Positions 44,801 to 51,955 of a stretch of DNA of 64,000 nt are shown here, one piece after another (the first letter of the stretch is position 1; every line of letters starts with the position of its first letter). Both the position numbers and the translations under genes were made by a program. Under the pieces are notes generated by a model. It did not search any database. It saw only the letters and a program-made list of their open reading frames with translations, and was not told where the DNA came from. Source of the stretch: Schistosoma haematobium (Eukaryota > Platyhelminthes > Trematoda > Strigeidida > Schistosomatidae). Where the stretch lies: contig NC_067195.1 in the NCBI RefSeq assembly GCF_000699445.3, positions 87,492,569 through 87,556,568 on the forward strand, written 5' to 3'.

Positions 44801-47175
44801 CCTGTTTACTTTTAAATTTACAGTCAGTCAGTTAGCTACAACATAGGATCGGGCATATATATGCATCGGTACAAGTTGCCATACCTCACCACATTAGCAC
44901 AACAAGATGAACACCGAATTCATAAAAGTAGTTTATTCAATGGTGGTAATATATAAAGGAAAGATTGCATATAAGGATATAGTACAGGAAGAAAAAATTA
45001 ATTCGTAGAAAGAAAGATGTAAAGCAATTTTAATCTCATAGTTTAAGGGAGGATACAGAATGTATGCACCTACGCCATTGTGATGGATTTTGAGCCATGT
45101 CACACAGAGTCTCCAACCATTGGTTATGACAGTCATGCGGACCCCAACCAGGTAGTCTGCATCGACCAACATGGATCAGACCAGAAGTTAATGACTTCAA
45201 GCACTGATGCCCCTAACTTTCTTCCAGCCGTCTCCAACACTAGTGAGCATTGTGCGTCGTGGTAGTCGGTGTTCAGTCATACGTAACACGTCTCATGTAA
45301 ATTATTATTTTCTAATTGACAAGAGTACTTGATAAGTCACACGTAATAAGTATTGAATATTAAACATGATCACCATAGGTTGTGAATGAATAATTGACTT
45401 TTGAAAATAAAATTGGTGGTGACTGGATTCAAATTGTTTCTTTACAACACGAAGCGTGCGTGTTCAGTATTTGGAACCACTTGAAAGTAAGCTTACAACT
45501 GGGGTTTACATAATATATGCATATAACTAATATCTTGAGAAGAATGTGTATGACATGTGTTAAACTACTGACTGCCTTGGTGTAAAATAGTAGTTGAGAC
45601 AGGAATGTGTTTGAGTGGGACTAGATTAGGGGTAGATTGCGACGTGGCATCAGTCCATAATTTGTATCCTTCGGGTGTATAATGCTAAGTTAGGACACTC
45701 AGGTTAATCGTAATATATGATTGTAAAGGTTTAGTGATAAGAGCACTGATTATTGGTATGTAGATTATTCAGATCATCAGATAACAATTTCATTTGTTTA
45801 AGGTTAAGTATATTAACTTAACACTTCCGTTCAAGTAACTGAATAATTGATTATTTAACCGACATAATTCAATACATTGAAAGGATAAATTATTTCATCC
45901 TTACAACCGGTGAGTTCAGTTTCAGGTGAACTGAGCCACTTATCATCAAGTGCTTAAATTGTCTCGATTTATCCACCCTGTCAATGGTAAAAGTGATCGT
46001 TAACCACAGTAGAATACAAGTGTTCAATAAAATGGAAATGGCATTGCAAATACATGAGTGACAACCTCTCTAACTATAGTACATAGAGATAAGTATTCGA
46101 ATTCCATTTGTGATTTTAGTTCCTTCAAGGCTACATATCCTCCTTGTTGATGAATGTCGATCAACACGATATCTACTTCTAGGACAACTCCTCATCGTTC
46201 ACATCAAATATGTTCAGGCGCTTTCTAATGGTTTCATGCAACTAAGCAACTTTTGTTCACGATATACTTTTACTTATAACTGTGATGAGTACCTAAGTTT
46301 CCTTTGTACTTTGATTAAAATATTTATTTGAGGATTACTTTAATTTGAAGAATTTCTTATCATGAATTGATGATACTGGTTAGAGAATTATTGAAAAACA
46401 ACTTGACACAGTTGTTTTAATGATCAAGGATTCATGACGAGATCTGAAGGTTCTGGGTTCAATCACTGGCAAGCTATTGGGTGTGTACTAGCGACTAGTT
46501 TCAAACTAGGACGAAACAACTTTCCACCATGTCCTATTTCTAAATGATACTTCAGCTCAAATCAATCTATAATGAATAGAACCTACAGGACAACTAGTTT
46601 TTCCTATTCTAGTAAAACTTCTCACAAGCACTCATCTACAACGTTTTCAGGGATCACAATCCCATGAAACTACTTTTTTGCATTAAGAGGGTTATATCTT
46701 TTTAGACAGATCATTGAGTTGATACCTATATTCCGGATCTATATATTTCAAAGCACATATGCCCAATAAACACTGAATCCCAACTTCAAACCTAAGGTGT
46801 ATGTATATCCAGCTGTGATTAGCCTTTGAACAAAACGAAACTCATATCCTAGATTCTATTGATAGCCACAAGACGATTGTTCTATAAAAAAACACTATAT
46901 AATTGTCAAGATTTCCATGCATATTCACACTTACTATCTTTCCTATTTTTATCATCTTTCACCCTCTTTCCATAATTTTTTTTTCATTGATTTTGATCAA
47001 TTGTAGTTTTATCAATCTTTTGCATTATTCACCGATGGATGGTCATACTGATTTGATGGTCGCTTATGAATCTGATCATATCAAGCCTAATAATGATCAT
47101 TCTCATGATAACAATGATGATGATGATGATGATGATGATTGTATTCAAGGTCCTACAATACGTTTTGAATTCTAA
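24187..47175 (+). CDS. UBA6: UBA6-like ubiquitin-activating enzyme E1, four 3' exons (partial gene)
   Basis: Joined segments 24187-24266, 33565-34005, 44668-44762 and 47007-47175 give about 260 residues ending at a stop (47173-47175). E1 enzymes adenylate ubiquitin (or a related modifier) with ATP, load it as a thioester on a cysteine, and pass it to E2 enzymes in cytosol and nucleus. The window covers the end of the active adenylation/catalytic-cysteine half and the whole C-terminal ubiquitin-fold domain that recruits E2. Landmarks in order are [47 protein letters not shown], a short exon with QGNRMVYM, and the end [11 protein letters not shown] after NLRA and WDRWT fit UBA6 better than UBA1 (from memory of the human proteins). 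Junction phases agree at all three introns. The ATP site, catalytic cysteine and 5' exons were not found here. E1 identity is near certain; the UBA6 subtype is likely. Confidence 0.9.
24522..25405 (-). mobile_element. RTE-S fragment, RT end to 3' tail
   Basis: On the minus strand it starts inside the RT palm with [11 protein letters not shown] (the FADD catalytic box), continues through [34 protein letters not shown] and [16 protein letters not shown], and ends with GTAAGTAAGTAAGTAA. Long frames persist with few breaks, so it is one of the younger copies. It is antisense in the E1 intron and truncated at its 5' end. Confidence 0.92.
25406..25949. other. No recognised feature
   Basis: Intronic AT-rich sequence without supported repeats. 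Confidence 0.45.
25950..26285 (+). mobile_element. LTR fragment (same family as 55570-56050)
   Basis: Shares TTTTCTACTTTATGGTGCGATGTGGT-type sequence (positions 26048-26073), TGAAATACAACGATTCATAA, CAGAGGCTGTGA and the end GTTACAACA with the other LTR copies. The 5' start is missing or diverged. Confidence 0.7.
26300..26545 (-). mobile_element. R500 repeat, copy 2, partial
   Basis: AGGTCTAATCCATAAGACAG, CTCAGGATCCTGGAGTACAT and GTGGACTCTCCATATCC match the middle of the family. Both ends are missing and it directly follows the LTR fragment. Confidence 0.75.
27090..27185 (-). mobile_element. SINE-T head fragment
   Basis: Weak minus-strand head (GAACGCCTAACCTGTTGATC on +), facing the plus copy that follows. 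Confidence 0.55.
27186..27400 (+). mobile_element. SINE-T copy, degenerate
   Basis: Retains CATTACTGAGGAGTTTCATA and TGCTTTCGGGTTTTC; GAAA box reads GAAAT. No working hammerhead expected. Confidence 0.72.
27710..27900 (-). mobile_element. RTE-S 3' fragment, divergent subfamily
   Basis: Starts with the tail (CTTGCTTACTTACTTACG on +), then CTACTCCTCGTGAAGGAGCA and CCCGACGTAATGTGTTCTTT. Same subfamily as 17880-18390. Confidence 0.8.
27901..28724. other. Spacer with weak SINE-head remnants
   Basis: A possible decayed tRNA-like head lies near 28480-28560 (minus); otherwise nothing supported. Confidence 0.4.
28725..28870 (-). mobile_element. SINE-T copy, partial
   Basis: AGAAGCATTGAACTGTTATT through GCAGTGCGCATCCACGATCG to GATTCAAACCTGGGTTCTTC on +. 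Head truncated. Confidence 0.75.
28876..29612 (+). mobile_element. LINE-D 3' part, most complete copy
   Basis: Encodes [20 protein letters not shown], then [12 protein letters not shown] and [20 protein letters not shown], the C-terminal region of a trematode non-LTR retrotransposon after the RT. A 3' region follows with GGTGAGGTATGGCAACTTGT and the end GTAGCTGACTGACTGACTGA. Other copies are at 34213, 36500, 37645, 38050, 40178, 44822 and 55150. The RT is absent here. Confidence 0.85.
29613..31744. other. Intronic spacer with simple repeats
   Basis: (GA)n at 29820-29844, GATA-like and CA runs near 29970-30160, GTAGT-type runs near 30284-30335, GAA runs near 30606-30645. No gene supported. 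Confidence 0.55.
31745..31985 (-). mobile_element. SINE-T copy
   Basis: Complete from 3' module to head (GCTTAACCGCTAGACCACTG on +). The GAAA box is lost in the hammerhead region (GGGTGGGAC on minus). Confidence 0.84.
32385..32515 (+). mobile_element. SINE-T 3' half with intact hammerhead
   Basis: Begins just before the hammerhead and continues through TTCCATGGTGGTCTAGCTTC to CCACAAAACCCATCC. The tRNA-like head is missing, which would be expected if reverse transcription stopped near the ribozyme or if the RNA was cut. Confidence 0.87.
32389..32432 (+). ncRNA. Hammerhead ribozyme of SINE-T, best-preserved copy
   Basis: Stem I CACTG (32389-32393) pairs with CAGTG (32428-32432). Core CTGAGGA, stem II GTCC/GGAC with loop CATACTA, GAAA (32416-32419), A-C/G-U stem III closing GGCC, and cleavage expected after GTC at 32427. 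All invariant core positions of a hammerhead are present; the base at the variable position 7 is G. Activity is inferred only. Confidence 0.85.
32516..32794. other. Intronic spacer
   Basis: Nothing supported. Confidence 0.45.
32795..33186 (+). mobile_element. R500 repeat, copy 3
   Basis: TGTTTACGAAATAGAGAGGA, GTGCTCCAGGATCCTGGGAG and TGGTCACTGGCTACCATAGG match the family in sense. The 5' start and the AAATA tail are missing. Confidence 0.8.
33187..33300 (+). mobile_element. Possible SINE remnant with hammerhead-like sequence
   Basis: ATAGCTCAGTGGTAACAT resembles a tRNA A box; TTGACGAGTACCGAATAATACGAAACC resembles a hammerhead with core C replaced by T (positions 33275-33291). Family unclear. 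Confidence 0.45.
33565..34005 (+). CDS. UBA6: UBA6-like E1 exon, adenylation-domain end and start of the ubiquitin-fold domain
   Basis: 441-nt exon (147 codons, phase 0 at both ends), acceptor TTGTTATAG, donor AAG then GTGAGT. It starts NLRATMYS, so the methionine at 33580 is internal and not a start. [20 protein letters not shown] is the invariant E1 stretch packing against the nucleotide site; [10 protein letters not shown] follows as in UBA1/UBA6. [14 protein letters not shown] and [13 protein letters not shown] lead into the ubiquitin-fold domain. Between KYV and FLNL lies an insertion of roughly 30 residues rich in N, D, T and S compared with the human proteins, as is common in schistosome proteins. 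The frame continues in the exon at 44668. Confidence 0.95.
34140..34212 (-). mobile_element. SINE-A 3' fragment
   Basis: GGATGGTGGCTAGCAAAACA and GGACACGCGCCTACTTGAAA with CTCGTCAGCCGGATA on +; the 3' half including a decayed hammerhead. It abuts LINE-D. Confidence 0.7.
34213..34510 (-). mobile_element. LINE-D 3' fragment, divergent
   Basis: Starts with AGTCAGTCAGTCAGTC on + (the family end), then CTGGCACATGTGTATATCGG and TATGTTGCCATACCCC. Shares a distinct internal segment with 38050-38345. Confidence 0.75.
35015..35100 (+). mobile_element. SINE-A 3' half
   Basis: AGATGCAGATACGTTCAGTTGATGAGTC then GGACGAAACATC and TTCCACTGTTAACCAT (35024-35090). CTGATGA has become TTGATGA; probably inactive. 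Confidence 0.75.
35815..35900 (-). mobile_element. SINE-A remnant
   Basis: Weak match: ACTCTTCAGCAAGGAGTATC with TCTTGAG on +, like the region at 42020-42060. Confidence 0.4.
36039..36370 (-). mobile_element. Solo LTR, about 332 bp
   Basis: On the minus strand it runs from TGTTGGGGTGATCCGGCAAA to AGCTTGGGGGTTACA, with TG...CA ends and a TATA-like AAAATATAAAAACC about two thirds in. No internal retrotransposon sequence adjoins it. No clear 5-bp target duplication was seen. The class (Ty3/gypsy or BEL/Pao) cannot be fixed from the LTR alone. Confidence 0.72.
36398..36485 (-). mobile_element. SINE-T fragment
   Basis: ACTGGAAGGTTCATTCGTCT and TTCCTCAGCAGTGCACACA on +; hammerhead region only. 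Confidence 0.55.
36500..36870 (+). mobile_element. LINE-D 3' end
   Basis: CATGTTGGTAGATATAGACT, CGTAACCAATGGTTGGAGAC, then the shared 3' region and the end GTAGCTGACTGACTGAG. Very close to 29250-29612. Confidence 0.87.
36871..37644. other. Intronic spacer with (GTA)n at 37028-37051
   Basis: Eight GTA units; otherwise nothing supported. Confidence 0.5.
37645..37800 (-). mobile_element. LINE-D 3' fragment, degenerate
   Basis: AATCAGTCAGTCAGTTATAA, GTGGCACATACGTGCATCGG and CAAGTTGCCACAT on +, the family 3' end in minus orientation. Confidence 0.7.
38050..38420 (-). mobile_element. LINE-D fragment, divergent
   Basis: TGTCCCATTAGCACACCGAG, TAACAGCATCAGTGGTAACA and GAAAGATTAGG match 34250-34440. 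The strand follows from that copy. Confidence 0.6.
38430..38860 (-). mobile_element. Non-LTR endonuclease fragment
   Basis: Minus-strand reading [20 protein letters not shown] and LDSDHFPV resembles the C-terminal end of an apurinic-type endonuclease, where the S-D-H triad is catalytic. Which non-LTR family it belongs to is unclear. In the E1 intron, antisense. Confidence 0.7.
38880..39075. repeat. Interspersed segment related to 50870-50960
   Basis: CCAACCAATATAACCCGGTT and CCCGACGATCACGTAAAAGT with CGGTCGGGCC; a similar arrangement occurs at 50885-50960. Possibly a 5' leader of a non-LTR element. Confidence 0.45.
39112..39641 (-). mobile_element. R500 repeat, copy 4, complete
   Basis: About 530 bp in minus orientation, tail TTATTTTATTTTATTTT on +. 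TTGTTTGTT flanks both sides (39111-39119 and 39642-39650), a probable short target duplication. On the sense strand a 76-codon frame ends exactly near the tail with [17 protein letters not shown]. Confidence 0.88.
39651..40177. other. Intronic spacer
   Basis: Nothing supported. Confidence 0.45.
40178..40605 (+). mobile_element. LINE-D, heavily decayed copy
   Basis: GTTACTAGTATTTAATATTA, GGAATCATCAAGGGAATAAT, CTTCATCGACTAAAGTGGTT and ATCATCAGTCCATGGAGTCA follow the order of 28960-29240, but with many indels. Confidence 0.72.
40606..41040. other. Intronic spacer
   Basis: Nothing supported. Confidence 0.45.
41041..41530 (-). mobile_element. R500 repeat, copy 5
   Basis: ATTTATTTATTTGAACACAT tail on +, then TTGGTACAAAGAGGCACCGA, TACTACCCGGGTGCCCAGAC and ATACCAGAGCATTTGGAGGC. 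Sense-strand frame includes [20 protein letters not shown]. Confidence 0.87.
41960..42155 (-). mobile_element. SINE-A, near full length
   Basis: Minus strand: tRNA-like head (GTAGCTAAGTGGATAATGCG, GGTACTGGGTTCAAGTGC), CATCAACTATGAGATGCGGG, then hammerhead core CTGAAGA with GACGAAATGCGCGTCC and CTAGATTCCATTGC. Stem II has mismatches. A good reference copy of the family. Confidence 0.85.
42156..42879. other. Intronic spacer with (GA)n at 42499-42521
   Basis: A GA run and purine-rich stretch; otherwise nothing supported. Confidence 0.5.
42880..43030 (-). mobile_element. SINE-T 3' half
   Basis: TTTTTGTGGATATTATAG, GATCATGAGTCAGTTGATG and GCACTCCTCAGCAGTGC on +. Hammerhead stems partly kept; GAAA reads GCAA on minus. 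Confidence 0.8.
43060..43395 (+). mobile_element. SINE-T, long copy with leader
   Basis: Leader (GAGCAGTGGAGTTCAATCGG), head (GCTCAATCGTCTAGAGATTA, GAGTTCGAATCTCACG), hammerhead region CTGAGAAGTACC with GTACGAAAC. Stem II is GTAC/GTAC instead of GTCC/GGAC, so pairing is kept, but the core GA is AA. Confidence 0.85.
43396..44667. other. Intronic spacer up to the short E1 exon
   Basis: (AC)n at 44349-44375 and a CTCTT-rich pyrimidine tract at 44556-44635 that probably serves the acceptor at 44667. No other gene supported. Confidence 0.55.
44668..44762 (+). CDS. UBA6: UBA6-like E1 short exon in the ubiquitin-fold domain
   Basis: 95-nt exon read as [13 protein letters not shown], then [18 protein letters not shown], ending two bases into the next codon at a GTAAGT donor (44763). 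It replaces, residue for residue in the first 13 positions, the human UBA6 stretch that ends in VVQG and continues KMLYVPVMPGH. The acceptor is the AG at 44666-44667; its pyrimidine-rich tract (44556-44635) lies unusually far upstream, so the exact left edge is slightly less sure. In the 5' direction the reading frame meets a stop just before this AG, which supports the edge. Too short for an ORF-length filter; found by homology. Confidence 0.85.
44822..45290 (-). mobile_element. LINE-D 3' part
   Basis: On +: CAGTCAGTCAGTTAGCTACA, CGGTACAAGTTGCCATACCT, then GCCATTGTGATGGATTTTGA and CCAACCATTGGTTATGACAG. Minus copy of the 29200-29612 region; located in the last E1 intron, 60 bases after the donor. 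Confidence 0.86.
45291..46435. other. Intronic spacer
   Basis: A 30-base LINE-D-like scrap near 45640-45665 (ACGTGGCATCAGTCCATAA); otherwise nothing supported. Confidence 0.45.
46440..46560 (+). mobile_element. SINE-A, degenerate
   Basis: GGTTCTGGGTTCAATCAC head and AACTAGGACGAAACAAC box retained; core CTGA lost. Confidence 0.6.
46780..46875 (+). mobile_element. SINE-A 3' remnant
   Basis: GTATATCCAGCTGTGATTAG, AACGAAACTC and ATCCTAGATTCTATTGATAG; degenerate hammerhead shortly before the terminal E1 exon. Confidence 0.6.
47007..47175 (+). CDS. UBA6: UBA6-like E1 terminal exon with Asp run and stop
   Basis: Acceptor TTGTAG at 47001-47006. One base completes the codon begun at 44761 (AT plus T), then 55 codons and TAA. 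The segment [11 protein letters not shown] aligns with the UBA6 C-terminal strand and [10 protein letters not shown] replaces LPGPPVRYYF. Between them is a low-complexity acidic stretch: N- and H-rich residues followed by eight aspartates encoded by a GAT microsatellite (about 47114-47140), lengthening an acidic loop that is much shorter in human UBA6. No clear AATAAA polyadenylation signal was seen in the next 200 bases. Confidence 0.9.
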
Positions 47176-47479
47176 TTCTCAATGACTTTTTTTTCTCAAC
47201 CTTATAAAATGTTGTATTAATTTGACTATTCTAATGTATGTATATGTACTACTTATGTACTACTTATATGTTACTAATTGTATAGACAGAATGTATAACA
47301 TTGAAAATAGTATGTGTATATGTGTGTGTATTTAATCTTGATCTCTACAATGAACTTCTGTTTGAACATGTTCATGTGATTTGGATATATGTAATTCTAT
47401 TCAATGAGTAATAGAGAAGAATAACTCATTTTTTTCCCAGTCAAAACCAATGAAATATACGACAATTCATGTAAGATTT
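47176..47479. other. 3' flank of the E1 gene
   Basis: AT-rich; likely holds the 3' untranslated region. No clear polyadenylation signal identified. Confidence 0.5.
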
Positions 47480-47665
47480 AATAATTGAATTCATAAGTCA
47501 ATAGAAACTAGATCGCTATGGAAAATCTGAAAGTATTGGACATCCATTTCGTCTAAGTATGGGACTCTTCAGAAGTAGTACGCATCCAATGCTTCCAAGT
47601 TTTCCATAGGGATCTAGTTTCAATGAACTCATGAATCCAATTATTAAATTAATATCATATCCACA
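47480..47665. mobile_element. SINE-T palindromic remnant
   Basis: A minus 3' module (AATTGAATTCATAAGTCAAT) is followed within 150 bases by a plus 3' module (CTCATGAATCCAATTATTAA), making a foldback. Confidence 0.7.
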
Positions 47666-48102
47666 CACAAAAAAAACTCTTCTTTGATTATAATGTGATA
47701 TTATTGTCTTTGTCTTTGTGTTATTTCATTTCCAATTGAATAGTTTCATTGAATTTGATTATTCTTTGTACCTCTGTCTCTTTGTATGTATGTAGATTTT
47801 CATCAATTTAATTACTATGCATTAAACTATCTAATTCAATAGAATCTGTGTGTATTTGTGTCTTGATAACCTTTATATAAATAGAAAGATAAATATAACT
47901 CAGTATCGGTTGATATATATATATATATATATAGACGTATCTCAGTCTTAGTTTTAAACTGTTTATACATTTCATGCAATTATTAGATAAATGTGAACGA
48001 ATTCATTTATATATAATCCAATTCTACACTGCTCCTCCATGAAGGCTAATAGGTGTAAGTAAGATACTACATTGTTTATAATACCTAATTAAATGATCAA
48101 TT

Positions 48103-48600
48103 AATCATGTACAAGGAGGCATCAAATAGATATGCGCCAAACTTTGTCATTCGATTTGTGTGAAGGCTGGGACACTGTCCGGGTGCTCAAACCGAAGCAG
48201 GTGGTTTTCTTAGAGGGCCACATCCAGAGCCTTCGACCTAAAGGTCTGATTCATAAGGCAGTGGAGCAAGTCAGGAGACGCAGTCCCATGGTAGCCGGTG
48301 ACCAACGATTGGTTCATACGCCATTTGTTCCTTCAGGCTACTGGAGCCCATGTGTAGGATTGGTTTGGAGTGAGGATTTTCCAACTCCTCTAGGTGTACT
48401 CCATGTCCACCAACCTGATTAAAGCGCCGGACATTCGGTTTCCGTCCTCTTACTTTCATAAACAACAGTAATGGTGCGAGAAGTCAGTCAGTAGGACTTC
48501 GCTGACATGGGCTGTATGCACGTGGCCGTATGAGAGCACTTTTAGAGAGAGAGAGAGATGACTCTTCCCACTCTTGGCCCTACCAGAGCATTCGGGGGCT
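48103..48600 (-). mobile_element. R500 repeat, copy 6
   Basis: ACAAGGAGGCATCAAATAGA to AGAGCATTCGGGGGC on +. Nearly identical to copy 4 over 48250-48400. AAATA tail absent. Confidence 0.86.
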
Positions 48601-49140
48601 GAATTGCCCACAGCACGTTATTGACAAGGATGATGATGATACTTCAAGTTGTTGACAAGCCCGTTCTTAATAGTTAATAGTGGAATTCCTTTTTTGTTTT
48701 GTTTGTTTTCAATATCTACCATATGACTAAAGAAGTTTTCTATCATCAATAATTATGATTGTACACATGAGATACAACATTGTTACAGTGATCTCCTTAC
48801 ATAATATCATCCAATTGTTTTCTGGATATGTTTAGTTTTTTTTCCCATTTCCAATTTCTATTCAATGATATTCAACTTAATGATTCTATTAAAACTTTGA
48901 TTTGTCATTTAAACTATAATTTAAATAGTCAAGTGAAACTGAAACATTTAAACAATAGTTCAGATGACTACAGTTTACATATTAGCACAATAAGATCAAT
49001 TTGGTTCTTTTTTTTTCTTCTTGTCGAATTGTTTCTCTTTCATAAACTTGTTTACTTGATCTATTCAGTTATTTTGTAATGTTGTTTCGACTTTTTAATG
49101 ATAATTATCATATCTTAGTAAAGATTAGGTTATGGGTAAC
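48601..49140. other. No recognised feature
   Basis: AT-rich; an open stretch at 48828-49079 has no protein signature. Confidence 0.45.
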
Positions 49141-49149
49141 TTTTGAGAC

Positions 49150-49607
49150 CTATTAATGGACTAATATTAGCTATACATTCTTATGGTATAACTATTCAGT
49201 AATTAATTTGTGTATATTGATATTCCTCTTATTATAAGCTTCGTTTTGACCTATAGACTATTATGATACGATTTACTGTTCTTAAGTTATGTTCAGTTTA
49301 TTGACTACTGCCTCCCACGTTCACAGCCGCTTTTTGGCTTGATCTTGTATAAATGTTATTTCCCATGTTATGGTACGATGTGGTCTGTTTGGCTTGTTTA
49401 TAAACCAAGTATGTTTGAAATAAATGATTTGCATAGTGGAAGCTGTTATTGGTGTTCTGGACTCAACTGAACGGGTTAGGTGAGTAAAGGACCAATAATG
49501 ACTACCAGGCTGCTTATACTGGTCGAATATCATTGGTATAACACAGTACAAGAGTGAATAAGTGGTATTTCGATTGGCGAATACATTATGCGATAAATAA
49601 CACAACA
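49150..49607 (+). mobile_element. LTR with adjoining primer-binding-like sequence
   Basis: Same family as 55570-56050 (TTTTGGCTTGATCTTGTATA, GGTACGATGTGGTCTGTTTG, GTGTTCTGGACTCAACTGA). It ends in ACACAACA and is followed directly by AATTGGCGACGGGG, which looks like the TGGCGAC primer-binding region of an LTR retrotransposon, so a scrap of internal sequence is kept. The 5' end is less certain. Confidence 0.72.
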
Positions 49608-49954
49608 AATTGGCGACGGGGATAGGGTTCGAACCCACGCGGGGAAACCCTAAAAGATTAGCATCATTTGTACTTGTTTCCTAAGGAATATACATTTATG
49701 TATGTATGAAATGATAATTTATGTTTTCTGATTGTAATTGAAATCTCTTTTAAAACAGGAAATTATTTAATTCCAATGGGGAATAAGTAACATATAAGTA
49801 TATCAAATATTGTGGTTTGTTTCGTAAAATTAACTCATAAATTGGATTGAAGTTAACAATTGTAAATAGAGTGGATTCTGAGTCAATAAACTAAATGTAA
49901 AGCATTCATGGCATGAAATCTAAGAAGTGAGAGTGCCTTATTACAAAACAAAAC

Positions 49955-50150
49955 GTTGGATGCTGGCTCAATAGTGTAGAGATTTAAGCATTCGCGCTCA
50001 AAACCCATAGGTCCTACGTTTGGATGCCACGAATAGGATCGTGAATGCGCACTGCTGAAGAGTACTATACTAGAATGAAATAACTGTCCAGTGCTTCCAC
50101 GTTTTTCATGTTGGTCTAGTTTTAATTGATTCATGAATTCAACTATTAAA
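49955..50150 (+). mobile_element. SINE-T copy
   Basis: GATGCTGGCTCAATAGTGTA head, GCACTGCTGAAGAGTACTAT, TGTCCAGTGCTTCC and TTGATTCATGAATTCAACT. Stem I intact; GAAA box reads GAAAT with a poor stem II. Confidence 0.83.
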
Positions 50151-50329
50151 AAGAAAAGTTTTTAAACAGCTGTATAATACTTCTTAGCTCTTTAATCGTT
50201 CCTCAGTTGAAATCGACCCTTAAAGAAGTTCAAATTCGATTGAGATCGTTTTCTCATTTTTTGACCAATCAAATATCTGATTTATTAACTTGAAGACTAG
50301 TTAATTCAACGCTTATCAAAGTTTAAGTT

Positions 50330-50505
50330 ATTTCAACAGTTGAGATCATGAGTCAATTGAAGCTAGACCACCATGGAAAACTTGGAAGCACTAGACGGCT
50401 GTTCCACCCTATTGTGGGACTCCTCAGCAGTGCGCATCCACGACCCCGCCTCGCGGGATTCGAACCCAGGGCCTATCAGTGTCGCGCAAGGCGCATCAAT
50501 TATTT
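50330..50505 (-). mobile_element. SINE-T copy
   Basis: 3' module, ACTCCTCAGCAGTGCGCATC, and GGGATTCGAACCCAGGGCCT on +. GAAA box lost. Confidence 0.84.
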
Positions 50506-50669
50506 TGATCAAAGCTTTCTTTTTACAATATTTAACTGTAAACCATCAGTATTATTGCGTATGCTTTTTCTCTTCTAATGAATTATAAGAAGAAAGTTGC
50601 ATGATTATTATCAAAATTATTGTATAGTTAATTTTTCGCGCCAAATTTTGAAATCACTGATAATAGTCT

Positions 50670-50875
50670 TTTTTATTGAGATCATGAACCGACTAATGTT
50701 AGTTCACCATTGAAAACCAGGAAGTATTAGACGGCCGTTTCGTTCTATTGTGACTAATGGAGCTAATCCGTGTCGGGTAGAGTGAGGTATGTACCTCAGT
50801 ACAATGGTAGATTGTTGGACAATTTCGTGAATTGGTTGAGGTGAGACATTAACACTGTTGGATGACTTGAGGAAC
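50670..50875. mobile_element. SINE-T, two joined pieces in opposite orientation
   Basis: A minus 3' module with ACCAGGAAGTATTAGACGGC runs at about 50750 into the plus leader GGAGCTAATCCGTGTCGGGT. Confidence 0.7.
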
Positions 50876-51202
50876 GATTGTTCCAGCCGGTATAGTTCGA
50901 TTGGTTCATCACGACACGCAAGACCGACCATCACGTCATGGTAGAAACAACGGTCGAGTAATTAGGGTATAGGGATTTACAGTTTAGGATCAAGATTTTT
51001 GCGAATATAATTGGTTTGTATGTTATTTATAATTGCCATTATATCCGCATCGCTTATTACTTGTACTTGAAAAATAAAACAACGAATCACTGAAATTCCC
51101 ATGAAACGAAGTAAGAACTACAAGACTGGTATGATAATCCTGAATGAACATTCGTTTTTGATTATTAATGAACAGGATGAAATCATATAAATGAAAAATA
51201 CT

Positions 51203-51430
51203 GAGAATTATAGCAAACCACATAGTACATGTAATGTTGAGCTTAGTTCAGTTGTCTAGAGGTTAAGTATTCGTGTGCAAGACCGAAAACCCTAGTTTCG
51301 AATCTTATGAGTTGGGATTGTGGATGCGTACTACTAAGCAGGAGTCCCGTACTAGGACGAAACTACCGCCCAGTGCTTCCAACCATTCCATAGTAATCTA
51401 GCTTCAATTGACTCATGAAATCCAACTATT
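51203..51430 (+). mobile_element. SINE-T copy, left arm of a large inverted repeat
   Basis: GTTCAGTTGTCTAGAGGTTA head, CCTAGTTTCGAATCTTATGA, AGGACGAAACTACCGCCCAG, then the 3' module. Flanked by a 55-base direct duplication (51189-51243 and 51431-51487). Confidence 0.85.
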
Positions 51431-51734
51431 AAATGAACAATACTCAGAATTATAACAAACCACATAGTACATATTATATTGAGGTTAGTTCATATTAATT
51501 TAATCTAAGAATATTACATTCAAATCAATCAATGTTATACTGAATAAAATAACATAATGGAAAACAACAACAACTACTCCTTTGAATAATCATCATATTG
51601 AATTGAATAAACAAGAATCATAATGATCTAAGTAGATTAGAATATTGTGTATTGAATAACTTAAACACTTTTAACATGATTTAACTTTATATTCATAAGA
51701 ATAATTAGTAGTAGTATATGGTTGAGGAGATTGA

Positions 51735-51955
51735 TTGACATCATGAATCGATTGATGTTAGACTACCAATGGAAAACCTGGCAGCACTAGATGGCCATTT
51801 CTTCCTATTGTAGGACTCCTCAGAAGTGCGCATCCACAATCCCAACTCATAAGATTCGAAACTAGGGTTTTCGGTCTTGCACACGAATACTTAACCTCTA
51901 GACAACTGAACTAAGCTCAACATTACATGTACTATGTGGTTTGCTATAATTCCTT
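51735..51955 (-). mobile_element. SINE-T copy, right arm of a large inverted repeat
   Basis: Head and flank are almost a perfect inverse of 51203-51330, including the non-SINE flank CATGTACTATGTGGTTTGCT. The match beyond the SINE points to inverted duplication, not two insertions. Confidence 0.85.

Noticed and set aside
46903..47175. 90-residue protein starting at 46903
   Set aside because: The first 35 residues are hydrophobic readings of the intron's pyrimidine tract. The real exon starts at 47007.
51203..51955. CRISPR-like repeat arrangement
   Set aside because: The repeats are inverted SINE copies in eukaryotic DNA, with no regular spacers.
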